From: Lewinellaceae bacterium
GTDB taxonomy: Bacteria > Bacteroidota > Bacteroidia > Chitinophagales > Saprospiraceae
Reading direction: 5' to 3'
DNA: 64,000 bases
Assembly: GCA_020636355.1 (NCBI GenBank)
Contig: JACJYB010000004.1
Span: 1 to 64,000 of the forward strand
The first letter of the stretch is position 1; each line of letters opens with the position of its first letter. The translations under genes and the position numbers were made by a program. Below the pieces are notes generated by a model, which saw only the letters and a list, made by a program, of their open reading frames with translations, did not search any database and was not told where the DNA came from. This document shows, piece after piece, positions 43,954 to 54,700 of this stretch.

Positions 43954-46161
43954 ATGAAGTTCGCGACGGTGTTAACTACCCTGACAGGCACACTCTTGTT
44001 TTTGAGCTGCCAACCACAGCCTGAAAAGGAAGTCATCGCTGTACCTTTCCCGGCCACTGCTTATGAGGCCGGAATGGTGGTCAGCGGCATGAGGCACCCC
44101 GAATGGGGCCAGACGGGAGACTCGCTTCCCTCTTTCAGTTGGCAGGTACCGGTCGAAACCAATAGCCAAAGTGCTTATCGGATTTGGGTTGCTTCATCAA
44201 AGGAAAAATTATCCAGACAACAGGGCGATCTGTGGGACAGCGGCAAAGTCACCAGCCCGGCATCTAGCAACATTGTATATGGCGGACAAGCGCTTCACCC
44301 GGGTCAATCTTACTTCTGGCAAGTAAGGATCTGGGATGTGGCAGGGATCCCAACGGAATATTCGCCCATCCAACGATTTACCCTGGGTGCCTTTAATACC
44401 CCGGGTTATGAAGGTTTACGCATCAAATTGAATGCACCGGCAGCGTTGAAAGCCATCGAGTCAGATCATTATTTCATTGATTTCGGCAAGGATGCTTTTG
44501 GGACCCTGGCTTTGTATTATCCGGTCGAAGAAAACGACACACTGACCATACGATTAGGAGAAAAACTGGATAACACCGGGCGTATTGACCGCGATCCGCC
44601 GGGAAGTGTCCGTTACCAACTGGTACAGCTTGCCGTGGGCAAGCCCAACTCCAATTTTATCCTTCAACTACCGCCGGATTCACGAAATACGGGTCCGGGC
44701 GCCATACTGCTACCGGATTCCATCGGAGTAGTAATGCCGTTCAGGTATGTGGAAATCGAAAATAGTAAGATTCCCCTCCTCCCAAATATGGTGCGGCAGC
44801 GTGCCGTATATTATGATTTCGATACGGAGACAAGCCAATTCAAATGCTCGGATACCACTTTAAACAAGGTTTGGGACTTGTGTAAATACACCATTGAAGG
44901 CACCTCGTTTGCAGGTATCTACGTGGATGGTGACCGGGAACGTATTCCTTACGAGGCAGATGCCTATATCAATCAACTTTCTCATTATCAGGTAGATCGA
45001 GAATATTCACTGGCCAGACGTACCATCATTTATTTGATGGACCATCCAACCTGGCCAACCGAGTGGCAATTGCACATGGCCATGATGATCGATGCGGACT
45101 ACCAATACACTGGAAATAAGGAGCTAATCCGACGCTATTATCAAAAACTCAAAAAGAAATGTCTGATGGATCTGGCAGGGCCCGAGGGGCTTATTTCCAG
45201 TCTGTCACCCAACCTTAATGGTGCATTCATGGCTTCGCTGGGTTTTCAGGATACAGCCACCAGGCTTCAGGACATTGTAGACTGGCCGCCAGCCCAAAAA
45301 GATACCGGTTGGCCATTAGCCACCCCGCAGGGAGAACGCGATGGCTACGAGATGATGCCGGAAAACACCGTTGTCAATGCATTTTATTACCGCAATCTTG
45401 AGATCATGGAATCATTTGCCCGGATTCTTGGTAAAACCGAAGAAGCGGAACAATTCCATGATCGGGCTGTTCAGGTCCGTAATGCCTTCAGTTCCATCCT
45501 GTTTGACTCCGATCGCGGTGTCTATCTTGATGGCGCGGGATCAACGCATGCATCACTTCACAGCAATATGATGCCTCTGGCATTTGGCCTGGTTCCTGCA
45601 CAACACATCGCATCGGTCGTAAATTTTATTAAAAAGAGAGGGCTTGCCTGTAGCGTATACGGGGCCCAATATTTACTGGAAAGCCTTTACCAGGCTGATG
45701 AGGATCAATATGCGCTAAACATCATGCGCAACACGTCGGATCGCGGATGGTGGCATATGAGTCAATTAGGTTCTACCATGACCCTGGAGGCCTGGGATCT
45801 GAAATACAAGCCCAATGCCGATTGGAATCATGCCTGGGGTACTGCTCCTGCCAACATCATTGCCCGCTATATGTGGGGAATCCGTCCGGAGACGCCCGGG
45901 TTTGAAACCGTCAGAATTGAACCGAAAATGAGCGACCTGACGACCAGTCTGATTGAGCTGCCAACATTGCGAGGCACCGTAAAAGCTTCATTTGCGAGAC
46001 ACCAGAATGGAAAGACCTACGTCATTTCCATACCTCCCAATACCCAGGGTCTGTTTGTGGTGAGAGAGCAGGTCGAAAGCATCTCCGTTGATAACCAAAA
46101 AGTTACTACTCCGGAAATAACGTTAACCAGCGGAGTCCATAAGATCGATGTAAATTTCTAA
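43954..46161 (+). CDS. GH78-like alpha-L-rhamnosidase, lipoprotein
   Basis: The protein has 735 residues from ATG 43954 (an ATG nine bases upstream is also possible). Its lipoprotein signal has lipobox LLFLSC. Layout: N-terminal Fn3-like domain (LPSFSWQVPVETNSQSAYRIWVASS), a beta-sandwich, then the (alpha/alpha)6 barrel. GH78 words are DGDRERIPYEADAYINQLS (usually DRER-GW-GDA), SLSPNLNGAF, and late NADWNHAWGTAPANIIARYMWGI. The general-acid Glu cannot be pinned down. It hydrolyses terminal alpha-L-rhamnose in the family; the neighbouring beta-helix lipoprotein suggests joint work on a rhamnose-containing glycan. Confidence 0.85.
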   Translation: MKFATVLTTLTGTLLFLSCQPQPEKEVIAVPFPATAYEAGMVVSGMRHPEWGQTGDSLPSFSWQVPVETNSQSAYRIWVASSKEKLSRQQGDLWDSGKVTSPASSNIVYGGQALHPGQSYFWQVRIWDVAGIPTEYSPIQRFTLGAFNTPGYEGLRIKLNAPAALKAIESDHYFIDFGKDAFGTLALYYPVEENDTLTIRLGEKLDNTGRIDRDPPGSVRYQLVQLAVGKPNSNFILQLPPDSRNTGPGAILLPDSIGVVMPFRYVEIENSKIPLLPNMVRQRAVYYDFDTETSQFKCSDTTLNKVWDLCKYTIEGTSFAGIYVDGDRERIPYEADAYINQLSHYQVDREYSLARRTIIYLMDHPTWPTEWQLHMAMMIDADYQYTGNKELIRRYYQKLKKKCLMDLAGPEGLISSLSPNLNGAFMASLGFQDTATRLQDIVDWPPAQKDTGWPLATPQGERDGYEMMPENTVVNAFYYRNLEIMESFARILGKTEEAEQFHDRAVQVRNAFSSILFDSDRGVYLDGAGSTHASLHSNMMPLAFGLVPAQHIASVVNFIKKRGLACSVYGAQYLLESLYQADEDQYALNIMRNTSDRGWWHMSQLGSTMTLEAWDLKYKPNADWNHAWGTAPANIIARYMWGIRPETPGFETVRIEPKMSDLTTSLIELPTLRGTVKASFARHQNGKTYVISIPPNTQGLFVVREQVESISVDNQKVTTPEITLTSGVHKIDVNF

Positions 46162-46174
46162 TCGGCCTCCGCGA

Positions 46175-47473
46175 TTAGCTTTTAGCAACAAATCGCTTGA
46201 TGTCTACACGACTGAGGATAATCAGGCCAATAATGAAGTACAATGCCAGCACCAATACACTATTGCGCATACCGCCGGTCATTTGTTCGACAAAACCGAA
46301 ACTGAATGTCCCGAGCACAATGGCAATTTTTTCCAATACATCGTAGAAACTGAAATAGGAGTTCAGGTCCCCTTCATTGTCATCTATCATTTTAGAATAC
46401 GTCGAGCGACTGAGTGACTGAATACCTCCCATCACCATACCAACGGCAGCAGCCACCGCATAAAACTGCACCTTCTCCTGTACAAAGTAGGCAACAATGC
46501 AGATGGAAATCCATAATAGCAACATGGTACTTAATGCCAGTTTATTACCTACCCGATCGGACATAAAGGCAAACAGATAGGCTCCACCGATGGCAACCAA
46601 TTGAAGAATCAAGATTATTATGATTAAATCCTGCGACCCAAACTGCAGTTCTTTCTCGGCAAATGTGGCGGCCATGTACAAAACGGTTTGGACGCCGGCG
46701 CTATAACAAAAGAATGCAAAGAGAAATCGTTTAATGTACTTCTGATGCCGTAAGCGCTTCCAGACATCACGGATCTGACGAAAGCCATGCTGTAAGAGTT
46801 GTCCGATCTGATCCGAAGGCTGATCTACCGGCAACCGCCGAAAGGTAATCTGAGAAAATCCCAACCACCACAGTCCTACCATGACAAAGGAGATACGCGG
46901 TGCCAGGCTTCCTTCCGGTAACCCAAACCATTCCGGCTTGATGATCATCAGCAAATTGACCATTAAAAGCAGCACGGACCCTATGTACCCATAGGCAAAA
47001 CCCTGTGCGCTCACATCATCGTAGCGATCTTCACTGGCAATGACGGGCAGATAAGCATTGTAAAACACCAAAGCACCGGCAAAACCAATGGTAGCGATGA
47101 TGAAAAAAATGGTACCCCACCACAATTGATCCATGCCTTGAAAGAAAAATAACATGATGCAGGAAGTTGAACCCAGATAGGTGAAGAACTTTAAGAATCG
47201 TTTTCTTCGGCCACTATAATCCGCGATGCCCGAAAGCAGCGGGTTTAAAAAGGCAATGCACAAATAGGCTATAGAAATTGCATAGGCATACATCGAACTG
47301 TTGCTGATCGACTGATGACCTATGGATAATTCGCTTTGAGTTACCTGCAGGAAATAAGCCGGAAAAATGGCTGCCGTAATAACCAATGCATAAGCAGAAT
47401 TTGCCCAATCGAAAAATGCCCAACCCCGAATAATCCGCTTATCATTAAGTTGTACTGCCTGTGGAGTCTCCAT
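46175..47473 (-). CDS. UMF1/Atg22-like MFS transporter
   Basis: The protein has 432 residues from ATG 47473, which has AAAGGA upstream; in-frame ATG 47494 and TTG 47509 are alternatives. About 12 membrane helices. The first helix carries GWAFFDWANSAYALVITAAIFPAYF, the signature of the UMF1 / vacuole-effluxer Atg22-like MFS family. In other bacteria this family is predicted to move amino acids or similar solutes. It ends 13 bases from the convergent GH78 gene. It is divergent from rimK, with a heptamer repeat in between. Confidence 0.88.
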   Translation of the reverse strand: METPQAVQLNDKRIIRGWAFFDWANSAYALVITAAIFPAYFLQVTQSELSIGHQSISNSSMYAYAISIAYLCIAFLNPLLSGIADYSGRRKRFLKFFTYLGSTSCIMLFFFQGMDQLWWGTIFFIIATIGFAGALVFYNAYLPVIASEDRYDDVSAQGFAYGYIGSVLLLMVNLLMIIKPEWFGLPEGSLAPRISFVMVGLWWLGFSQITFRRLPVDQPSDQIGQLLQHGFRQIRDVWKRLRHQKYIKRFLFAFFCYSAGVQTVLYMAATFAEKELQFGSQDLIIIILILQLVAIGGAYLFAFMSDRVGNKLALSTMLLLWISICIVAYFVQEKVQFYAVAAAVGMVMGGIQSLSRSTYSKMIDDNEGDLNSYFSFYDVLEKIAIVLGTFSFGFVEQMTGGMRNSVLVLALYFIIGLIILSRVDIKRFVAKS

Positions 47474-47513
47474 AAATCCTTTGACAAACTCCATTAGGGA
47501 GCCGGCCAAGCCA

Positions 47514-47548
47514 AATCTACCATCTAGAATCTAATATCTGAAATCTAA
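47514..47548. repeat. Seven-bp-period tandem repeat, divergent promoter
   Basis: Five degenerate heptamers: AATCTAC, CATCTAG, AATCTAA, TATCTGA, AATCTAA. They lie between the divergent UMF1-like and rimK genes, 26 bases before the rimK start and 40 before the UMF1 start. ATCT-rich runs of this kind recur between Bacteroidota genes; slippage could alter promoter spacing. Confidence 0.6.
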
Positions 47549-47574
47549 TCGTCAGATGCTTATCTTAGACGCTG

Positions 47575-48468
47575 ATGAATATATTGATCCTCTCCCGCAA
47601 TCCGGCGTTGTATTCGACGCACAGCCTACTGGTAGCAGGCCGAAAGCAAGGCCATTTCATCCGGGTTGTCGATCATCTCTTTTGCGACCTGATCATTGAA
47701 GAAGGCAATCCGCAAGTTTATTACAACAACGCACCGTTGCGAAATTTTGATGCGATCATTCCGCGGATTGGCAGTACGGCTACCGATTATGGTGCGGCAA
47801 TCATCCGTCAGTTCGAGGCTAAAAGAGTTTTCACGACCGTAAGTTCCGATGCGCTTTTGAAGGCCCGCGACAAATTGGTTTGTCTTCAATTGCTTGCTGG
47901 GGCAGGCATTCCTGTCCCGAAGACGCTATTAACCAATAACATGGTTATGCTTCCATACCTGCTGGAACACCTGGGTAAACATCCGCTCATCGTTAAGATG
48001 CAGAACTCAACCCAGGGTATCGGCGTGATTAAAACGGAAAATGCCATCAATACGGAGACGATTGTGGAAGCATTAAATAAATTGCGCGAAAAGATTATTA
48101 TCCAGGAATTTATTAAGGAAGCAAAGGGTGAAGACATCCGTGTTTTTATTGTTGACGGTGAGGTAATCGCGACCATGCGCCGGCAAGCAAGGGAAGGCGA
48201 ATTCCGCTCAAACCTGCATCGGGGTGCGACGAGTCAAATCATCCATATCGAACCGGAGGAAGCTGAACTAGCCCTCCGTGCGGTCAAGATTCTGGGGTTA
48301 AAAGTAGCCGGCGTTGATATTCTCCGTTCACAGCGTGGCCCACTCATCCTGGAGGTGAATGCCAGTCCGGGCCTGGAAGGAATAGAAGGCACCACCGGTA
48401 TTGATATCGCCAACGAAATCATTCTATTTGTCGAACGGGAAGTGCGGAGGCAAGCGCCGATACGCTGA
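47575..48468 (+). CDS. rimK: RimK-family alpha-L-glutamate ligase (ATP-grasp)
   Basis: A 297-residue cytoplasmic ATP-grasp enzyme of RimK length. N-terminal NILILSRNPALYSTHSLLVAG and PRIGSTATDYGAAIIRQFE are RimK signatures. The ATP-grasp core has KDKLV-type and KMQNSTQGIGV (ATP loop), IIIQEFIKEAKGEDIRVFIVDGE, MRRQAREGEFRSNLHRGA and Mg-binding LEVNASPGLEGIEG. It adds glutamate to the C-terminus of ribosomal protein S6 in Escherichia coli, and related acceptors elsewhere. The next gene, 22 bases downstream, encodes an AstE-like hydrolase. Confidence 0.88.
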   Translation: MNILILSRNPALYSTHSLLVAGRKQGHFIRVVDHLFCDLIIEEGNPQVYYNNAPLRNFDAIIPRIGSTATDYGAAIIRQFEAKRVFTTVSSDALLKARDKLVCLQLLAGAGIPVPKTLLTNNMVMLPYLLEHLGKHPLIVKMQNSTQGIGVIKTENAINTETIVEALNKLREKIIIQEFIKEAKGEDIRVFIVDGEVIATMRRQAREGEFRSNLHRGATSQIIHIEPEEAELALRAVKILGLKVAGVDILRSQRGPLILEVNASPGLEGIEGTTGIDIANEIILFVEREVRRQAPIR

Positions 48469-48490
48469 TTCTGCCGGAAATCCAGTCCCC

Positions 48491-49486
48491 ATGTGGAAAG
48501 AAAACAAGGTTGATTACGGAGTTATTACGCTAAATAAACAATCGATCGCCCCCGGCGAATCGAGGCTCATCAGTCTGACTGTAGCCCGGCTACCTTCCGG
48601 CACCCAGATCTCCATAAAAGCTCATGTTTACCGAAGTGAAAAACCCGGCCCTACCGTTTTGGTCATGGGCGGTGTCCATGGCGATGAGATCAATGGCATA
48701 GAGATCGTACGACGTGCGGTATTTGATAAGATCCTCGCAAAGCCACTGCGCGGAACCATTATAGCCATTCCGGTACTGAATGTTTATGGCTTCATCAATT
48801 TCTCCCGTGATGTTCCGGACGGCAAGGATGTCAACCGTTCTTTTCCCGGACTGAGCTCTGGATCGCTCGCCTCTCGCGTTGCGGCAACGCTGACAAAAAA
48901 TGTGCTACCGCTGATCGATGTAGGAATGGATTTCCATACCGGCGGACGCACCTTATACAACTATCCCCAGGTCAGGTATTCTACCAAAGACCCGGATGCT
49001 TTTGAGATAGCAAAAGTCTTTGCTCCACCATTCATCATCCAAAAGCCTTTAATCTCAAAATCACTCCGGAAAACGAGCTTTGAGATGGGAAAGACCATCC
49101 TGGTCTATGAAGGCGGTGAGGCATTACGGCTGGACGGCCTGGCCATTCAAAAAGGATTGGAAGGCATGCAGCGCGTTTTGAACCGGCTTGAAATGATTGA
49201 TAAGGCGCCTGAAGTTAACCACGATAGCATTCATGTCATCCGGGCAAGCTGGTCCCGTGCATCCCAATCCGGTCTTTTCATGTGGACCCAGTCGTCTGGC
49301 TGTGAGGTACGTAAACAAGAGCCTTTAGGCTTTTTTCGTGATAAGGATGGTTTGGAAGAGGTGATCCTTCGTGCCAACAGGAGCGGTTACATCATCGGGC
49401 ATAACAACACCCCGGTTGTTCATCAGGGTGACGCCTTATTTCACATCGGCCATGAGCTAGAGAAAATCAATCGCGATGGCTCTTAA
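48491..49486 (+). CDS. AstE/AspA-like zinc acylase or peptidase
   Basis: The protein has 331 residues from ATG 48491; an in-frame ATG at 48401 lies inside rimK and adds nonsense residues. It belongs to the succinylglutamate desuccinylase/aspartoacylase (M14-like) group. Zinc ligands are His and Glu in GGVHGDEINGIEIV and His in VGMDFHTGGR. NVYGFINFSRDVPDGKDVNRSFPG gives the substrate Arg/Asn pattern, and the late Glu in LVYEGGEALRLDG is the catalytic position. A C-terminal biotinyl-like barrel (SGYIIGHNNTPVVHQGDALFHIG) closes it. RimK-AstE pairs may add and remove an amino-acid tag; that is inference. Confidence 0.86.
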   Translation: MWKENKVDYGVITLNKQSIAPGESRLISLTVARLPSGTQISIKAHVYRSEKPGPTVLVMGGVHGDEINGIEIVRRAVFDKILAKPLRGTIIAIPVLNVYGFINFSRDVPDGKDVNRSFPGLSSGSLASRVAATLTKNVLPLIDVGMDFHTGGRTLYNYPQVRYSTKDPDAFEIAKVFAPPFIIQKPLISKSLRKTSFEMGKTILVYEGGEALRLDGLAIQKGLEGMQRVLNRLEMIDKAPEVNHDSIHVIRASWSRASQSGLFMWTQSSGCEVRKQEPLGFFRDKDGLEEVILRANRSGYIIGHNNTPVVHQGDALFHIGHELEKINRDGS

Positions 49487-49585
49487 ACCAAAGATACTAC
49501 GCATACGACGAAGCCAAACACCGGCTGGATTTGATTCCGGCCTGTCCATCTTGGATCTAAAAAAAACCGTTATTTTCGTCCATTA

Positions 49586-50305
49586 ATGAACGCTTTCATG
49601 AAGCTCTGGCCGATATACCTCGCCTTGTTAATTCTCTCCTGCCAAGCGCCGGAACATAACCACTCTGAACCGGATGATACGGTGATGAATGATTCGGTTA
49701 CGCCGGATGAATCTTCGACAGAAAAGATCCTGGGGTATTTTGCTGAGTCCAGTCGCCTGGCCTGGCAAAAACCGGGTAAAGTCCTGGATTTTTTTGGGGA
49801 CATCGAGGGCAAAGTGGTCGCTGATATTGGTGCAGGATCCGGCTTTTTCACCTTGCTGATACCGGCACGCGGAGCCCGGGTCATTGCGATCGACATTGAT
49901 CCTGCTGCCCTGGCGACCATCGACGAACTGATTAATTTGCCCAATTACGATGCTACCCTGCGAAAACAAATCGACATGCGGCTGGCCAAGCCGGAAAACC
50001 CAAATCTTGAACCGGACGAAGTGGATGATATTCTTATCGTTAACACCATAGCATACTTACCCAACCGGTTGCAATATCTAAAGCATTTGCGAACCGCTCT
50101 AAAACCCAATGGCACCATTCTGATCGTTGATTATAAAATGAAGCGTATTCCACTGCCGGTACCCCGTAATGAGCGGGTACCCTTATATCAGATAGAGGAT
50201 GACTTGTATGCTGCCGGGTATACAGACATCTCCGTCGACGAATGTTTTCTGGACTACCAATACATCATCCGGGCGCATAATCCCGATGCGTCTTCAGATC
50301 AGTGA
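49586..50305 (+). CDS. Lipoprotein SAM-dependent methyltransferase
   Basis: The 239-residue protein has a lipoprotein signal (KLWPIYLALLILSC) before the catalytic domain. A class I methyltransferase follows: VVADIGAGSGFFTLLIPARGARVIAIDIDP (motif I and the acidic loop), VDDILIVNTIAYLPN (motif IV) and HLRTALKPNGTILIVDYKM (motif VI). A membrane-anchored, extracytoplasmic methyltransferase is odd because S-adenosylmethionine is cytosolic, but similar sequences occur in Bacteroidota. The substrate is unknown. The gene ends exactly where purA ends on the other strand (no gap). Confidence 0.85.
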   Translation: MNAFMKLWPIYLALLILSCQAPEHNHSEPDDTVMNDSVTPDESSTEKILGYFAESSRLAWQKPGKVLDFFGDIEGKVVADIGAGSGFFTLLIPARGARVIAIDIDPAALATIDELINLPNYDATLRKQIDMRLAKPENPNLEPDEVDDILIVNTIAYLPNRLQYLKHLRTALKPNGTILIVDYKMKRIPLPVPRNERVPLYQIEDDLYAAGYTDISVDECFLDYQYIIRAHNPDASSDQ

Positions 50306-51727
<1,422 letters not shown>

Positions 51728-51737
51728 TCATTCCTCG

Positions 51738-54700
51738 CTATGCTCTGGGCTTAAAGTTGGTCGGTCGAGTCATCTTCTTCTTTTTCGTAGAAGTTGTTCT
51801 AGCCCCCGGGCGCGTTGTTTGTCTGGGTTGAAGGTTTTTTCGGTTTGATCGCTTAGCCCTCGATGAGAACGGCTGAGTAGATGTAGGGCTGGTCGCCAGG
51901 TATTCACTACCCTCGTGGTCAGTGCGTGTTGCCTCATTTAACTCTTTGGCGATCTTATATTCGACGCCACGGATGATCTTTTTCTCAGCCAGGTTATGAT
52001 ATCCGTTTCGGAGTTTTTGTTCAAAATCACGGTCTTCTTCCCGGGCATTGCGGATTCGTTTTTCCGCATGACCCAACTCGTGCGCCAATCCCAAAGCAGG
52101 CGTCTGCCTTCCCCCATTTTTAACTTTAAGCGCAGACCGGGGATGCCAGGTCACTGTCAGATCGTCCGGTGAGAACTCGACGCCGGATAAATCCCGGGTC
52201 TCCTCAATGCGAATAATCCGTGATGATTGTTCCAGGGTACCGATCAACCTGCTGCCTGTTGGGCTTTTCTTCAAATACCGGAAAGCACGGCGGACATCAT
52301 TTTTAAAAGAAACGCTGCTTTTACTGGCAATAACAATCCGATTACCATCCGGATCGGAATATTTCAATGGGTTGTTCGCCACATAAGCATAGGGACTCAA
52401 CGATGGATAGCTCCCGGCATCCGGATCCGGGCTTTGCCACATGGACATTTCCGGATCGTAATAGCGCGAACCAAAGTAATACATTCCCGACTCCTCATCT
52501 CGTTCTTTGCCCCCCAATAAATAATCCGGAATGGCGCCGTCCAGCTTTTCATCCCAGAGGACTTCACCGAAGGGCAAATAGGTCACATGACGGGTCACCT
52601 CTCCGGCGTGATTGGTCACATAGGTTACATTTCCCTGCGCATCACTGAGGTAGTAAAAATCCAATAACTCACTGGCTAGATCGTCTCCGGTAAATCCATA
52701 TCCAGGCTCCGCCCGGGTTGTGTCGGCAACATTGATCCATACCGGAGGTCCCGGAGGTCCGCTCGTATCCGGAGGACCAATCGGTAAATTCCAGTTAGCC
52801 GGCGGGATGTTCCAGGGTTGGCCTCCCTGCCCACCCGGCAAAGGGCTTCCGGTCACATCCGGATTCGCATAATAGCCATAAAGTGTAGGCGGTCCGGGAG
52901 GTATACCCAGATCCCGGTAATATTGATCCAGGCCTTGCTGTAGAGCCACCAACCGTTTTTGATAATCAATATTTCCCGCGGAGATACCTCCATAAGTTGG
53001 TAGCAAGTCATGGACAAATTTACCGGTGCCTTGCTTGCTCAGAAAACGGACACCATCGATGTAGTAATGTTTGATAAACCGATCTTCCCGGATGGTCAGG
53101 TACGGGCTCACATAGGCGGTGAAGTCATTGGAATGATTGACAAATCCGACCGTTTCGCCGTCCAGGAAAATCCCCTGACTTCCGCCACTACTTTTGATAG
53201 CCCGTTGCCCTTCAGCATCGTAAGTATACCTACTCATTATCCCGTTGTCAGAAACTCCGGTCAGGCGATTTTCTTCATCCCAAATTAATTGCCGGTTGTT
53301 GAAAACCACGGTACTTGACTGATCTGCCAAATTACCATTGCCATCGTATTTGAGTTGATTATCGTTGATTCGGTCCGGAGCATGCCGGTTGCTGTAGGTA
53401 AATGTCCAGTCCAGGCTGAGATCTTCCCGCAGTTTCCCATTGAGCAGGATTCGCTGCTGCTTTTGGCTCACATTTGCGGCATGGTTGTACGCCATATCCA
53501 GGTCAAAGGCATGTTGCTGGTTGCCGTCATCGGAGCCTTTCGCCTGGGCAAGCCGATGCAATTGATCGTAGCCATAATTTGTTGAGAAAAGTGTTCCTGC
53601 TGCTGATTTGCCCAAATCGGAGTGATCACTCATTTTGGTAATATTGGATTCGCGGTCATAGACATATTCCATTTTCATAAAGTCACCCTGCGCAGTTCCT
53701 CCGGTAATGGTGCTTACTCGCCGTCTTTCCGGATCATAAACCGTAGTCTGGTTAACGTCATTCCCAAACCGGATAAAGGTCCGGTCGCCAAAGGCGTCGT
53801 ATCCCATCTGATTCAGGTAATCGTAGGTATAACCAAGCTTCTCACCGTGCATCTCGGCCAATAATCCACCTTCGTTGTAGGTATAAGTTACCTCCTCTGC
53901 ATCCGGATATTGCATCGTCAAAGTCCGGCCCCATGAATCCCTGGTGGTGGTTGAAATGTAGGTCGCAATGTGTGTCGCATTAATCAGCATGGTCCTGATT
54001 TCTTTGTCGACATTGCCCAGTGCATCGAAAGTCCACGCTCTTCCTCCGGTAGCATCTTCTACAAACCAGACTCTTCCTACCTGGTTGTTTTTCGCATCCG
54101 GACTACCATAATGGTAATAAACGTTGTTCTCGATATTCTTTGGGTAGGCAATGCGGGTCAATCTTTCGTGATCGTAATCGAAGCGTATCGCACCTTGGTC
54201 GGGTATTTTTTGCAGCAGAGAGGTGGTAGTCCGCGAAACTAAATTATCTGCGAAGTCGTATTGGTTGATAACAGTACCATCATCGGCATTTTCTTTCCGA
54301 ATCAACCTGCCAAAGTGGTCGTACCGATAAGTCGTTACTATTCCTTGATCATCTTCCGTACCTAACAGCTCATCCAGCGCATTGTAGTTAAATGAAGTCC
54401 ATACTTCTCCATTTTCCAATTCATCCATGGCTGCAGTTTGGCGATCCCGGACATCCCAGAAGGTATGGCGCTTATTACCTAATGCATCCGTAAGTGCCAC
54501 GTGAACGGAAGGCTCCATGTGATAATCGGGTGCAATGTCGTATTCAATAGAAACGGATGTTCCATCGGGTCGCTCTTCGAATACCGGACGGTCCATCACA
54601 TCGTAGCTGATGTTCGTAGGCCTGGTACTGTTTTTTTCACTATGGTATACTCCTGCCTGCGTAATCGGTTCAGTGACCGGATAATAAGTGATTATTTCCC

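Noticed and set aside
48401..48490. Start of the AstE-like gene inside rimK
   Set aside because: The extra 30 residues are the shifted-frame reading of the conserved RimK C-terminus; ATG 48491 gives a proper start.
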